The notes under the pieces were generated by a model. The model ran no database searches. It saw only the letters and a list, made by a program, of their open reading frames with translations, and was not told the DNA's origin. From positions 79,464-143,463 of the forward strand of contig NZ_BIXY01000003.1 of assembly GCF_008326305.1 (NCBI RefSeq): DNA of 64,000 nt. Direction: 5' to 3'. Source of the DNA: Dictyobacter arantiisoli (GTDB lineage Bacteria > Chloroflexota > Ktedonobacteria > Ktedonobacterales > Ktedonobacteraceae). How positions within the stretch are numbered: the first letter of the stretch is position 1; every line of letters begins with the position of its first letter. A program made the translations under genes and the position numbers. Positions 44,333-53,429 of this stretch are shown piece by piece.

Positions 44333-46003
44333 TTGACAAAAGAAAAAGTTCGACTAATCCCGCTCGGTGGCCTGGGAGAAGTTGGCAAAAATATGTTGGT
44401 TGTGGAATACGGTGAAGATATTATCATCGTTGACGCGGGCGTGATGTTTCCAGACGAAGAGATGTTTGGGGTGGATCTAGTAATCCCCGATACAAACTAT
44501 CTGATGGATAAGAAGGATCGTATCCGTGCTATCCTGATCACACATGGTCATGAAGACCATGTCGGTGCCCTTCCGTATGTTTTGCCAATGCTGAATTTCC
44601 CTCCCATTTTCGCGACGCGTCTCACCAATGGTCTGATTAATGTGAAGCTCAAAGAGCATCGCCTGCTCGATAAGGTCTCAGTGACTACGATTGCTCCTGG
44701 TGATCAGGTCGATCTTGGCACCTGCTTTGCTGAGTTTTTCCGCGTCAACCATAGTATTCCGGACGCGGTTGGCATTGTCATTCATACGCCTATCGGTGCG
44801 ATTGTGCATACAGGCGATTACAAATTTGACTATACCCCGGTTGACGGAAAACCGGCTGACCTGGGATTGCTGGGTAAGCTGGGTAATGATGGGGTATTGT
44901 TCATGATGGGTGATAGCACCCGCGTAGAGTCGCCTGGCTATACACCTTCGGAGCGCGTGATCAATGATTCTTTCGATAAGATCTTTGCCAATGCTCCCGG
45001 TCGTATTTTGATTGCGACTTTCGCTTCGCTGATCTCCCGTGTCCAGCAGGTTGTGGATACCGCCGTACGCTATGAGCGCTTTATTGCTCTGGTGGGACGT
45101 AGTATGCAGAACAATGTCCAGATGGCGATTGAACTGGGATATCTCAATATGCCCAAAGGGATGTTGATCCGTCCTGAGGACATCAATAAGTTTAACCCTG
45201 ATCAAATCGTGATTATCTGTACTGGCAGCCAGGGCGAACCAACCTCTGCTCTAACCCGTATCGCTAATCAGGATCATCGCCAGATTCGTATTCAGACCGG
45301 GGATAGCGTCATCCTATCCGCGACGCCTGTGCCCGGTAATGAGAAGATGGTGCATCGCACGATCAATAGTTTATTCCGCCAGGGTGCGGAGGTGTATTAC
45401 CAGGGCATCTCGAATGTGCATGTCTCTGGACATGGTGCGCAGGAAGAGTTGAAGCTGATGCTCAGCCTGTTGCGCCCACGTTTCTTCATGCCAGTACATG
45501 GCGAGTATCGCCAGTTACTCTTGCATGCGAAACTCGCACTCTCTCTGGGCATCCCTGAAGAGAATATCGTCGTGGCTGAAGATGGTGACATTATTGAAGT
45601 CACAGAAGATTCAGTCAAACGGGTCGAGCATGTCTCTTCTGGCAACGTGTTTGTCGATGGCTTAAGCGTAGGAGATGTCGGACAGATTGTCCTGCGTGAC
45701 CGCAAAGTCTTATCTCAGGATGGCATTTTGATGGTCATTCTGACTATCGATAAAGAGAACGGTGTGCCCATTGCTGGACCAGATATTGTCTCACGTGGCT
45801 TTGTCTATATGCGTGATGCCGAGGAGCTTCTTGATAACGCACGTCTGCGTGTCATCGAAGCCTTCCGTAGCGTTGATAAGCAGGCACACGGTGGATCAGA
45901 TTGGTCCTTCATCAAAGACAAAATCAAACATACGCTGAGCGAGTACCTCTACGAACAGACTCGCCGCCGTCCAATGATTTTGCCTGTGGTCGTAGAAGTC
46001 TAA
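44333..46003 (+). CDS. rnj: Ribonuclease J
   Basis: A 556-residue metallo-beta-lactamase/beta-CASP ribonuclease with 5'-3' exo- and endonuclease activity in mRNA decay and rRNA maturation. LIPLGGLGEVGKNM opens the protein; zinc ligands are in H71-G-H-E-D75-H76, and SIPDAVGIVIHTPIG, HTGDYKFDYTPVDG and the beta-CASP motifs LMGDSTR and ICTGSQGEP are present. VHVSGHGAQEEL and FFMPVHGEYRQL complete the active site. A TTG at 44333, 11 bases after AAGGAGG, is the best start: it gives the family length, while the ATGs at 44228 and 44306 have no ribosome site. A terminator follows. Confidence 0.96.
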   Translation: MTKEKVRLIPLGGLGEVGKNMLVVEYGEDIIIVDAGVMFPDEEMFGVDLVIPDTNYLMDKKDRIRAILITHGHEDHVGALPYVLPMLNFPPIFATRLTNGLINVKLKEHRLLDKVSVTTIAPGDQVDLGTCFAEFFRVNHSIPDAVGIVIHTPIGAIVHTGDYKFDYTPVDGKPADLGLLGKLGNDGVLFMMGDSTRVESPGYTPSERVINDSFDKIFANAPGRILIATFASLISRVQQVVDTAVRYERFIALVGRSMQNNVQMAIELGYLNMPKGMLIRPEDINKFNPDQIVIICTGSQGEPTSALTRIANQDHRQIRIQTGDSVILSATPVPGNEKMVHRTINSLFRQGAEVYYQGISNVHVSGHGAQEELKLMLSLLRPRFFMPVHGEYRQLLLHAKLALSLGIPEENIVVAEDGDIIEVTEDSVKRVEHVSSGNVFVDGLSVGDVGQIVLRDRKVLSQDGILMVILTIDKENGVPIAGPDIVSRGFVYMRDAEELLDNARLRVIEAFRSVDKQAHGGSDWSFIKDKIKHTLSEYLYEQTRRRPMILPVVVEV

Positions 46004-46061
46004 GTCCAGGTTAAGGGTCTAGATACACCACTATTCAACATCCAGGCTAGAAAAACCGAGC

Positions 46062-46100
46062 AAAAGGGATATCCATTTTATGGGTATCCCTTTTTTCTCT
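46062..46100 (+). terminator. Rho-independent terminator after rnj
   Basis: AAAAGGGATA (46062-46071) pairs with TATCCCTTTT (46085-46094), with an inner CCAT/ATGG helix, and the right arm runs into T6CTCT. Confidence 0.88.
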
Positions 46101-46512
46101 CCTTCGTAGGCTTATCCGTATCCCTGCCCTGGCACCATTTCAGGGGGTACAAATACCCCTCCATTTATGATCATCATTCTTCTTCTTGAAGCGGTATTGC
46201 CCATGAAGGATGGCTCCTACTGAGAAAAAGGTCATTTGGGCTACATGCTGCACCCGATACACACTATAATGAGAATTGCTACCGAACAGGGCTTCCAATA
46301 CGTATAACAAGAGAGCCCATGGATAGTTTTTGGGACTTTCACGGTGCGCTTAATAAAATGCAATTACTGCATGGTATAATAAATCCTATATCAGGGGTGG
46401 AGTCGCGTCAGCGCCTGCTCTAATGGAATAACAACGGAATAGTCAATTGTTAATAATGCATCATAGATAGATTTCTTAGTATACTATGGCCGAAAGTTTG
46501 AGCTATAGCCTA
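46101..46512. other. Intergenic region upstream of ftsK
   Basis: No gene is visible. A second -10-like motif, GGTATAATAAAT, lies at 46374-46385, far from the ftsK start; it may serve a further upstream promoter or an unseen short RNA. Confidence 0.4.
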
Positions 46513-46541
46513 TTGCTTCAATGGAACATCTGCGCTATGAT
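46513..46541 (+). promoter_or_regulatory. Probable promoter of ftsK
   Basis: TTGCTT (46513-46518) and TATGAT (46536-46541) are separated by exactly 17 bases; the start codon lies 41 bases downstream. Confidence 0.5.
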
Positions 46542-46581
46542 ACAATTGTTTGACTCTTAGAAAAAGGAGGGAACCAGCAAC

Positions 46582-49500
46582 ATGGCAGGCAGCGACCGCA
46601 AACCGGATGTGAGGCGTAAAGGTGATAGGGTAATTCCTAGCCTCGACCGTGGATACTCGCGCGCTAGCCGAGCTGTTGGGGGACAGGGGTCGATAAGCTC
46701 ACAACGGGTTGAACAGCGTGCGAAGCCCTCATCGCCAAGACAGGGTTCTCGGAGTGGTCCTTCTCCTCGGCAGGCGCAAGCTCAAACGCCGCGCGTCCGT
46801 CAGGGGTCAAGTGTCAGTTCCGGGAAGAAAGGCGCAAGCTCTAGCTCCCGTTCGCAACGCCCTTCAAGAACTCCTCCCGTGTCCAATAATGGGCAAGATT
46901 CGTTTCTTCAGCGAGTGCTGGATAAATGGAATAGCTTGTCACCAAATCAGCAGCAGCGCATTTCTCATTCTTTACTACTTATAGTATCTTTATTTTTATT
47001 CGCATCTATGACCGTGTTGCATACAGCCCCGCTCTGGAGCGGAATTGGTCAGTTCTTTCTGACATTTCTGGGCTGGGCGGCCTATATATTGGGCATCGGT
47101 TTTGTTATCTATGCCGCGCTACGCTTATATGAAAGTATTCGTAGTACACGCTTTATTCGTGCGTCAATGGTCTTTGGTCTGGTGGTGTTGTGTTTGCTGG
47201 TCTTGTTGGAGAGCCGTTTGATTATGGGCCCTCTGACCGCTGGCGTGCTGGCGGATGTCATGGCACTTCCTTTTCAAAATCTACCGCCTGCGGTGGGACA
47301 TGTCCTTGTCATCGGTCTTATTTTAGTTGTTATTATTTTTACATTTCGCATTACTTTTGCACATGTTATGCTGATTTACCGTTTCATAGAACGTATAATT
47401 GGTGATGCACCACCTGCTGGAGATGAGGAAGACGAGCCCGATCAATCCCATGCTCGCTTTCTGGGTCAGCGACCGCAATTCAGTCGTTATAGCGCTGGTC
47501 GTGTTGCCATTGACGATAGTGAGGATTTTGGCGATGAGGATGAAGTTGGTCTTGAGCCGGAGATAGATTATCTTCCCCCACCTCCCGCACGCCGTGGCGG
47601 GGCTGCGAATTCCAAAAATTCCAGGAATGGACGACAGCCTGCTACTCCATCGCGTGCCGCTGGCAGGAATCCTGTCGCGCCAGCAGAACAGATGGTCGAT
47701 GAAGAAATCTATTATGATGATGATTTCAATAGTTATGATGATTATAGCGATAAGACCATCGCCATTGAGCCAGAAGAATATAAGTACGATGAGCCTTTAT
47801 ACTTTGATGATGAAGACCCGTTGAATGACATCAATGTGCATAAGGATAAGATCAGTATGGTTCCACGGGGATCGTATGATCCGCAACCTCTGGATCTCAC
47901 GGACCTTAATCAAGCTACTTATGGCGTGCGTCAGCCGCCGCTGGCTCTCAATGATGCTACCGTCTTGGATGACGAGGAGGATGTGATTGTACATACTCCG
48001 CCAGCAAAGGATGAGCAGATCAAGGTGCGTCCTAATCAGCGTGCCTCGCTCAGACAGGTGCAATCTGCGCCACCCCCAAGGGTTCGTGAGCCATTGGGTT
48101 CCAGGAAACCTGCGTCTGCTGGTCCTTCACGGGCTGAGTTGGCCGCGGCGAATGCCAATGCGCCACATGTACAATCCACCTGGCAGTTGCCGAGTATGGA
48201 GATTCTCAAGGCGCCTGACAGCGTCAAAGCGCAATTATTCGGCGAGGATACTGCCGAGCTTGCAAAATTGATTCAGGATACATTGCGCAGTTTCCGCGTT
48301 GAGGCCGAGGTACGTGAGGAAGATATCAGTATTGGTCCAACCATCATCCGCTTTGGCATCCGTCCCACAGGTCGTCCGCAAATGGTTCAGGATGAGAAGA
48401 CGGGAAGGATGGTGCCGGTACGCGATTCAGCTGGTCAGATTATCTATGAAACGCGTACCCGTGTCAGTCGCATTATGGCGCTCCAAAATGATCTGGCCCT
48501 GGTACTGGAAGCGAAGACGATCCGTATGGAGGCTCCTGTCCCGGGACGCCCTTATGTGGGTGTGGAAATTCCAAATAAGAACAGCCGTCTGGTGACGTTA
48601 CGCGAAGTGCTGGAGAGCAAAGAGTATCAGGCCGCTAAAAATAAGTCGATGCTCTCCATTGGCCTGGGTAAGGATGTGGCCGGTATGGTGCGCGTCGGTG
48701 ATCTCGCCAAGATGCCGCACTTACTGATCGCCGGCGCGACCGGTGCTGGCAAGAGTGTGATGATCAATACGATCATTGCCAGCATTCTGATGCAAGCCAC
48801 ACCAGACGATGTGCGCCTGCTGATGGTTGATCCAAAGATGGTGGAATTAAATATGTACAATGGCATTCCCCATCTGCTCTCGCCGGTCGTCGTCGAGGTC
48901 GAAAAGGTCGTCTCGCTGCTCAAGAACGGTATTTCTGAAATGGAGCGCCGCTATCGGCTCTTCTCGCAACTGGGTGTACGCAATCTGGATGGCTATCGCC
49001 GCCTGCGGGCTCAGAAGCTCGCGCAAGGTGATACCTCACTCAACAATCTGCCCGCGATTGTGATCATTATCGACGAACTTGCTGATTTGATGATGGCCGC
49101 TCCTGAAGAGGTTGAGGGTATGATCTGTCGTCTGGCACAATTGGCCCGTGCGACCGGTATCCATCTGGTGGTTGCTACACAGCGCCCATCGGTCGACGTC
49201 ATCACAGGACTGATTAAAGCGAACATTCCCACACGCATCTCGTTTATGGTCAGTTCTGCAGTAGACTCGCGTACCATCATCGATATGGGGGGGGCTGAGC
49301 GCTTACTGGGTCGTGGTGATATGCTCTACCTGCCCGCTGACGCAGGTCGTCCTGAGCGTATCCAGGGCTCCTTCTTGAGCGATGACGAAGCGCAGCGCCT
49401 GGCAGAATACTGGCAGCAGCAGATTGTACAACATGCATTGAATCTGGGTGTTGATCCCATTAGTGGACAGCCTGAACCAGGTTGGGAGCTGAAAGTAGAT

Positions 49501-49863
49501 CACGCTGATGAGTTTGAACTGGAAGACGAGTTGCTGGATCGTGCTGAAGAGGTTGTGCGCGAACAGGGCCGAGCCTCAATCTCACTCTTGCAGCGCCGCC
49601 TCAAAGTTGGCTACTCACGTGCGGCCCGCTTGATCGATTTGCTTGAGCAGCACGGCATCATCGGACAGTCCGTCGATGGTGGGCGAGCGCGTGAAGTCTA
49701 TGATACGCCTCTCAATCATGGAGGGCATAGTCTGGCGAACGAAGCTGACGACATCATGGCTGAAGAGAAGGAGCGCAACGACTTTATACGCAGCCAGGCT
49801 GCCCGCTATCGTGGCTCCGATAACTCCCGCACCCCCATCGATGATGATGATGATGAAAATTGA
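46582..49863 (+). CDS. ftsK: FtsK/SpoIIIE-type DNA translocase
   Basis: A 1093-residue membrane-anchored motor that pumps DNA during division. After a basic Ser/Arg-rich stretch of about 120 residues come hydrophobic helices at about 130-275, then an acidic linker (about 275-540) rich in Asp and Tyr. The motor has the alpha domain (EEDISIGPTIIRFGIRPTG), Walker A GATGAGKS near 718-725, Walker B IVIIIDELADLMM near 826 and QRPSVDVITGLIKANIPTRI. The gamma winged helix that reads orienting sequences is RASISLLQRRLKVGYSRAAR, near 1000. AAGGAGG precedes the ATG by 11 bases. It is convergent with trmD over a long hairpin. Confidence 0.96.
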   Translation: MAGSDRKPDVRRKGDRVIPSLDRGYSRASRAVGGQGSISSQRVEQRAKPSSPRQGSRSGPSPRQAQAQTPRVRQGSSVSSGKKGASSSSRSQRPSRTPPVSNNGQDSFLQRVLDKWNSLSPNQQQRISHSLLLIVSLFLFASMTVLHTAPLWSGIGQFFLTFLGWAAYILGIGFVIYAALRLYESIRSTRFIRASMVFGLVVLCLLVLLESRLIMGPLTAGVLADVMALPFQNLPPAVGHVLVIGLILVVIIFTFRITFAHVMLIYRFIERIIGDAPPAGDEEDEPDQSHARFLGQRPQFSRYSAGRVAIDDSEDFGDEDEVGLEPEIDYLPPPPARRGGAANSKNSRNGRQPATPSRAAGRNPVAPAEQMVDEEIYYDDDFNSYDDYSDKTIAIEPEEYKYDEPLYFDDEDPLNDINVHKDKISMVPRGSYDPQPLDLTDLNQATYGVRQPPLALNDATVLDDEEDVIVHTPPAKDEQIKVRPNQRASLRQVQSAPPPRVREPLGSRKPASAGPSRAELAAANANAPHVQSTWQLPSMEILKAPDSVKAQLFGEDTAELAKLIQDTLRSFRVEAEVREEDISIGPTIIRFGIRPTGRPQMVQDEKTGRMVPVRDSAGQIIYETRTRVSRIMALQNDLALVLEAKTIRMEAPVPGRPYVGVEIPNKNSRLVTLREVLESKEYQAAKNKSMLSIGLGKDVAGMVRVGDLAKMPHLLIAGATGAGKSVMINTIIASILMQATPDDVRLLMVDPKMVELNMYNGIPHLLSPVVVEVEKVVSLLKNGISEMERRYRLFSQLGVRNLDGYRRLRAQKLAQGDTSLNNLPAIVIIIDELADLMMAAPEEVEGMICRLAQLARATGIHLVVATQRPSVDVITGLIKANIPTRISFMVSSAVDSRTIIDMGGAERLLGRGDMLYLPADAGRPERIQGSFLSDDEAQRLAEYWQQQIVQHALNLGVDPISGQPEPGWELKVDHADEFELEDELLDRAEEVVREQGRASISLLQRRLKVGYSRAARLIDLLEQHGIIGQSVDGGRAREVYDTPLNHGGHSLANEADDIMAEEKERNDFIRSQAARYRGSDNSRTPIDDDDDEN

Positions 49864-49910
49864 GAATGTAGACTGCTTGCTTAGATGTAGAGCTGAAGAG
49901 TCTATGCCTT

Positions 49911-49965
49911 TTTTAAGTGTGTAACAAGGAATGTGCGCAGCACATTCCTTGTTACACACTTAAAA
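49911..49965. terminator. 26-bp perfect hairpin between ftsK and trmD
   Basis: Bases 49911-49936 (TTTTAAGTGTGTAACAAGG and on) are the exact reverse complement of 49940-49965, with only GCA between. The ends of the stem are T-rich on one side and A-rich on the other, so transcripts from both convergent genes would meet a hairpin ending in a U-rich arm: a probable bidirectional terminator. The perfect match over 26 bp is unusually long for one. Confidence 0.7.
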
Positions 49966-49993
49966 CCATTTTTCGTGCCAAAGGCGTGAAAAA

Positions 49994-50737
49994 TTATGGC
50001 ATATCTTCAGTTTGGGAAGCTTCTTGATCGAGTTCTTTGAGGATTTTTTTGTCTTGTTTACTGCTAAGGTCGAGTCTGGCAAAGAGATCGGGACGGCGCT
50101 GACGAGTACGCCGGATGGCTTCTTTACGTCGCCAGCGTTCGATGTTGGCGTGGTGACCGGAGAGTAAGACATCTGGAATACCCCAGCCACGGAATGCGGG
50201 TGGTCGCGTGTATTGTGGATATTCTAACAAATTATTACTATGGGATTCTTCCGTCGTTGAGCCTTCAGTCAGGACTCCAGGTATCAGACGGCCAATCGCA
50301 TCCACCAGAATGATTGCAGCTAACTCGCCGCCGGTGAGAACATAATCCCCGATAGATATTTCGTCTGTGACAAGATGCTCGCACACACGCTCATCGATAC
50401 CTTCATAATGACCACAGAGCAGCGTGACACGCGGTTCCAGTGCCAGTTCTTGCGCGATCTTTTGCGTAAATGGACGGCCCTGGGGTGTCAAATAGATAAT
50501 CGGCCCACCCTGGTGGACCGCTTCGATAGCATTAAAAATTGGATCAGGCTTCATCACCATCCCCACCCCGCCACCATAGGGATAATCATCCACCACACGA
50601 TGCTTATCGGTAGTGGCATCGCGAATATTGTACAGGTCTATCTCTAGCAAACCCCGCTCCTGGGCGCGTTTAAGAATGCTCTCGGTAAATGGTCCCTGGA
50701 ACATGCCGGGGAAGAGCGTGAAAATGTCGAAATGCAT
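49994..50737 (-). CDS. trmD: tRNA (guanine-N1)-methyltransferase
   Basis: A 247-residue SPOUT methyltransferase that makes m1G37 in tRNAs, preventing frameshifts. [21 protein letters not shown] opens the protein; [29 protein letters not shown] and [20 protein letters not shown] form the knotted S-adenosylmethionine site. The ATG at 50737 follows GAGGTG and gives the family N-terminus; the frame beyond it is not coding. The usual partners rimM, rplS and rpsP are not adjacent. An integrative element ends 112 bases upstream of this gene, but trmD itself looks intact. Confidence 0.96.
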   Translation of the reverse strand: MHFDIFTLFPGMFQGPFTESILKRAQERGLLEIDLYNIRDATTDKHRVVDDYPYGGGVGMVMKPDPIFNAIEAVHQGGPIIYLTPQGRPFTQKIAQELALEPRVTLLCGHYEGIDERVCEHLVTDEISIGDYVLTGGELAAIILVDAIGRLIPGVLTEGSTTEESHSNNLLEYPQYTRPPAFRGWGIPDVLLSGHHANIERWRRKEAIRRTRQRRPDLFARLDLSSKQDKKILKELDQEASQTEDMP

Positions 50738-50849
50738 GTGTCTACTCACCTCTACGTATATGTGATGTAAATACCCCCTGGGGAAATATATCATCCAAAC
50801 TGGCTCTATACCTTGCTTCATATATATAGAGCCTGATCAAAATATCCTT

Positions 50850-50874
50850 TTGACAGCATTATTGACAGCAAATA
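50850..50874. repeat. Left boundary repeat (two TTGACAGCA units)
   Basis: TTGACAGCA occurs twice with three bases between, then AATA. It sits just three bases past the end of the integrase gene. The same arrangement recurs at 58157-58181 in the same orientation. It may be an attachment core or a pair of integrase arm-binding sites. Confidence 0.6.
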
Positions 50875-50877
50875 GGC

Positions 50878-51999
50878 TTATTCAAGTGCATCATCCATCT
50901 TATCCATTGCGTCTTGCTGCATCGATGGGAGCAGGTGTGAATACGTATCCATCGTCATCACAATTGTACTATGCCCTAATAGCTCCTGCACTACTTTAGG
51001 ATGAACCCCTAATGTCAAAAGAATTGTTGCTGCACTATGACGTAAATCATGAAAGCGCATAGCGGGAAGGCCTGCCTTTTTTAGCAGGCCATGAAACAGT
51101 TCTCCTACTCTATTCGGGTCCATAAAGCGACCATAGATATTAGCAAACACCAACCCATGTTCTTCCCATTGATCACCAGCCAGGGCGCGTGCATCATCTT
51201 GCATCTTCTGCTGTCCTCTCAAGGCATCGATGGCTACAGAGGAAAGAACTATCCTGCGACGGCCGGACTTTGTTTTCGGTGGGTTCTCAACGAAGCCATA
51301 TTTCCCCAGTCGGTTTACTGTGCGTTGCACCTGCAATATATGCTGATCGAAGTCTATGTCACTCCAGCGAAGGGCTAATAATTCCCCTCGTCTCATACCA
51401 GTTGTGATAGCCAGGATCAATAGAAATTTGAGTCTGTGACCGTCAGCTGCTTCTATTAATCTCTTGGCTTCAGTGGGATTTAATACTTTCACCTCATGCC
51501 GCCTGGTCACACGTGGAATAGACACGAGGTCTGTTACATTGCGAGAAACCAGGCTCCAGCGTACGGCATTATCCAGGGCGCTATGAAGGATAGCATGCAT
51601 CATTGCCACTGTGCGAGGTGCCAGGTTATCATTGATTTTGTCATTATACAGAGATTGCACATGTTGTGCTGTCAGCTTCTGCAACGTGATATGTCCTATG
51701 GTAGGCACAACATGGTTCCTGATCAGGCTTTCATAGTGTTGATAGGTGATGATACGAATTGTGTGCTTGTGAACCGTTTCTAGCCACTGGTGCAGGTAGG
51801 CCGCTAGCGTTTGCTGCGGCCCTGTGGCTAGAATACCTTGTTGTTGCTCAGCGATGGCTGTACGTAGCTTTTCCTGGACCTCTTTGCGCGTTTTTCCATA
51901 CAGGTACTTGCGCGTGTGATCTTCCAGTACCAGGCATCCTACCCACCGTTTATCTTTACGCTGATAAATTGACCCGTCTCCGTGGCCGCGTTTCGCCAT
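50878..51999 (-). CDS. int: Tyrosine-family site-specific integrase
   Basis: A 373-residue recombinase. Residues 1-55 form an AP2-like N-terminal arm-binding region (GDGSIYQRKDKRWVGCLVL), 60-165 a SAM-like core-binding domain, and 170-373 the catalytic domain. Catalytic residues: R204 in TTGMRRGELLALRWSDID, H317 and R320 in FHDLRHSAATILL, H343 in LLGHSTIVMTMDTY and the nucleophile Y353. AGAGGTAGAGGT before the ATG at 51999 sets the start. The gene follows the excisionase gene by four bases, and its 3' end lies at the boundary repeat, the usual position for an element integrase. Confidence 0.95.
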   Translation of the reverse strand: MAKRGHGDGSIYQRKDKRWVGCLVLEDHTRKYLYGKTRKEVQEKLRTAIAEQQQGILATGPQQTLAAYLHQWLETVHKHTIRIITYQHYESLIRNHVVPTIGHITLQKLTAQHVQSLYNDKINDNLAPRTVAMMHAILHSALDNAVRWSLVSRNVTDLVSIPRVTRRHEVKVLNPTEAKRLIEAADGHRLKFLLILAITTGMRRGELLALRWSDIDFDQHILQVQRTVNRLGKYGFVENPPKTKSGRRRIVLSSVAIDALRGQQKMQDDARALAGDQWEEHGLVFANIYGRFMDPNRVGELFHGLLKKAGLPAMRFHDLRHSAATILLTLGVHPKVVQELLGHSTIVMTMDTYSHLLPSMQQDAMDKMDDALE

Positions 52000-52003
52000 A
52001 CCT

Positions 52004-52216
52004 CTACCTCTTTCCCGCTTGTTCTCTTTCGGCCAGCCATTGAGTAAACGATGTTGGAATAATGCGCACGCTCTTCCCCAACCGGACCACTGGTAAGCCC
52101 GCATGATAAATCAACTCATACACGGTCGGGCGGCTGACACCCAAGATCATAGCAGCCTGCGGAATGGTGAGTAGTGGTTGAAGGGAGTTATTATCTATCA
52201 TTGGTATGTCTTGCAT
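52004..52216 (-). CDS. Excisionase-type HTH protein
   Basis: A 70-residue winged-helix protein of the excisionase/MerR-like family: PLLTIPQAAMILGVSRPTVY, then ELIYHAGLPVVRLGKSVRI and a closing helix. Such proteins bind next to attachment sites and bias the integrase towards excision, or regulate it. It is encoded directly before the integrase in one operon. Whether translation begins at the first ATG or at the ATG six codons later is open. Confidence 0.87.
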   Translation of the reverse strand: MQDIPMIDNNSLQPLLTIPQAAMILGVSRPTVYELIYHAGLPVVRLGKSVRIIPTSFTQWLAEREQAGKR

Positions 52217-52646
52217 ATGTTAATTCTCCATGGATAGGGGTATTCGCGCTACCCTTGCCTAACCTGCAGTGATTTTGCATGAAGGTATGCGATTATTGCC
52301 CTTGATTTCGTTTTCGTGACGTTGTTCTACTCTGTATGTTCTATTTTGTTCACTTGTTTATTTGTTAATCTAAAAGCGGGCTAGACTGTTCGATTCGCCA
52401 ATAATATCTAATGATCGAAATGAGAAAAGCAAGAGACACCCTTCTTCACTTCCAACGGGGGGATCCTGCTTACATACAATGCAAGGGGCTTCTACGTGGC
52501 TTACAATGCGAAAATCAGGGGCAATGATGCATTGTACTAGAGTACGTCGATCTGCCATTCAAAATGAAACCAAACTGGGAAAGATAAGTCAGTACCTCTT
52601 TCCTCCAAATGAGAAATTGTCCGACATTTTGTTGGAAAACTACCCA
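52217..52646. other. Intergenic region upstream of the excisionase gene
   Basis: No gene is supported; an open frame at 52479-52667 lacks a ribosome site. It should contain the integrase operon promoter. A short T/A-rich stretch lies at about 52320-52375. Confidence 0.4.
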
Positions 52647-52847
52647 TCATTTTGCGCGTACATTTGACTCGTAATTTAGCTCAAAACGTTCTAGTTTAAT
52701 CAGATAATTATCAGGTAATGGTGATGTAATATTTCGTGCGGAAAAACCGGGGAAGGTGTCACCAACCTGCCAAGGGACTGTCACAGTTTTACTTTGATTT
52801 TTGCTCTCATTTTTGCCCCTCATTTTCCTGGTTAGTTTTCGGGCCAT
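52647..52847 (-). CDS. Possible small protein of unknown function
   Basis: A frame of 66 residues with a basic start (ARKLTRKMRGKNESKNQSKT) and a more ordinary second half (PWQVGDTFPGFSARNI). Only a weak ribosome site, AGGA, is seen before the internal ATG nine codons in. No family is recognised. Confidence 0.3.
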   Translation of the reverse strand: MARKLTRKMRGKNESKNQSKTVTVPWQVGDTFPGFSARNITSPLPDNYLIKLERFELNYESNVRAK

Positions 52848-52885
52848 GTGACTGCAACCGGTAGGAGGGTCAAAGACTGGAGAAG

Positions 52886-53242
52886 CTACGCTGCAACCAA
52901 TGCATAGGGGACCAGACCAGTACCCACGCCTAATGCTCGGTGCCGCTCTCGTTTCTCTTTGCGCCGCGCTGTACGCTTGGCATAGTTGGCGTGGGACGGC
53001 GCGTCCGTCTGGCTATGACAGTGCCAGCAGAGAGCGGCGAGATTCTCTCTCCGGATGTCGTGCTTATCGCAAGGGTCGCCGTTCTTCCACTTGCGCCCGT
53101 TTGGCCTGGGTGCTCCCACATGATGCACAGAGAGATTTTCACACGGCTGGCCGCACCACTCACAGCACCCATGTGCAAGCCTCCGGATGATCAATGAAAC
53201 CTTTTTCCAGTTCGAAGGGTATTTCTTCGCGTTGAATGACAT
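52886..53242 (-). CDS. HNH-motif endonuclease-like protein
   Basis: A 118-residue protein. Zinc-binding pairs are CEWCG and CWHCH, framing LSVHHVGAPRPNG, which carries the first His of an HNH fold, and the asparagine region RRENLAALCWHCHSQTD. The tail is strongly basic (KRTARRKEKRERHR). HNH proteins of this size cut DNA or support phage packaging and mobile introns. GGAGG before the ATG at 53242 is strong and excludes the longer frame. It lies beside the symmetric non-coding locus, which might be its target; that is speculation. Confidence 0.8.
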   Translation of the reverse strand: MSFNAKKYPSNWKKVSLIIRRLAHGCCEWCGQPCENLSVHHVGAPRPNGRKWKNGDPCDKHDIRRENLAALCWHCHSQTDAPSHANYAKRTARRKEKRERHRALGVGTGLVPYALVAA

Positions 53243-53349
53243 TATGCTTACCTCCTTTGTTAAGCAGGTCAATCTTTCATGAAGTACATACGCAAGCTTA
53301 TACAAGTGGCTTCAGGCCGTATTGCCGATCTCAGTAACATGATGCAAGG

Positions 53350-53363
53350 TGCTACATGTAGCA
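53350..53363. repeat. Contracted copy of the 16-bp palindrome
   Basis: TGCTACATGTAGCA equals the palindrome TGCTACACGTGTAGCA without the central CG. It lies 67 bases outside the left end of the symmetric locus. Confidence 0.6.
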
Positions 53364-53429
53364 TGGCTAAACCCTCTTTAGAGGCTCGTTTACAGCGTGT
53401 TTTGTAACGTTTCTCACGAACGTGCCGAA

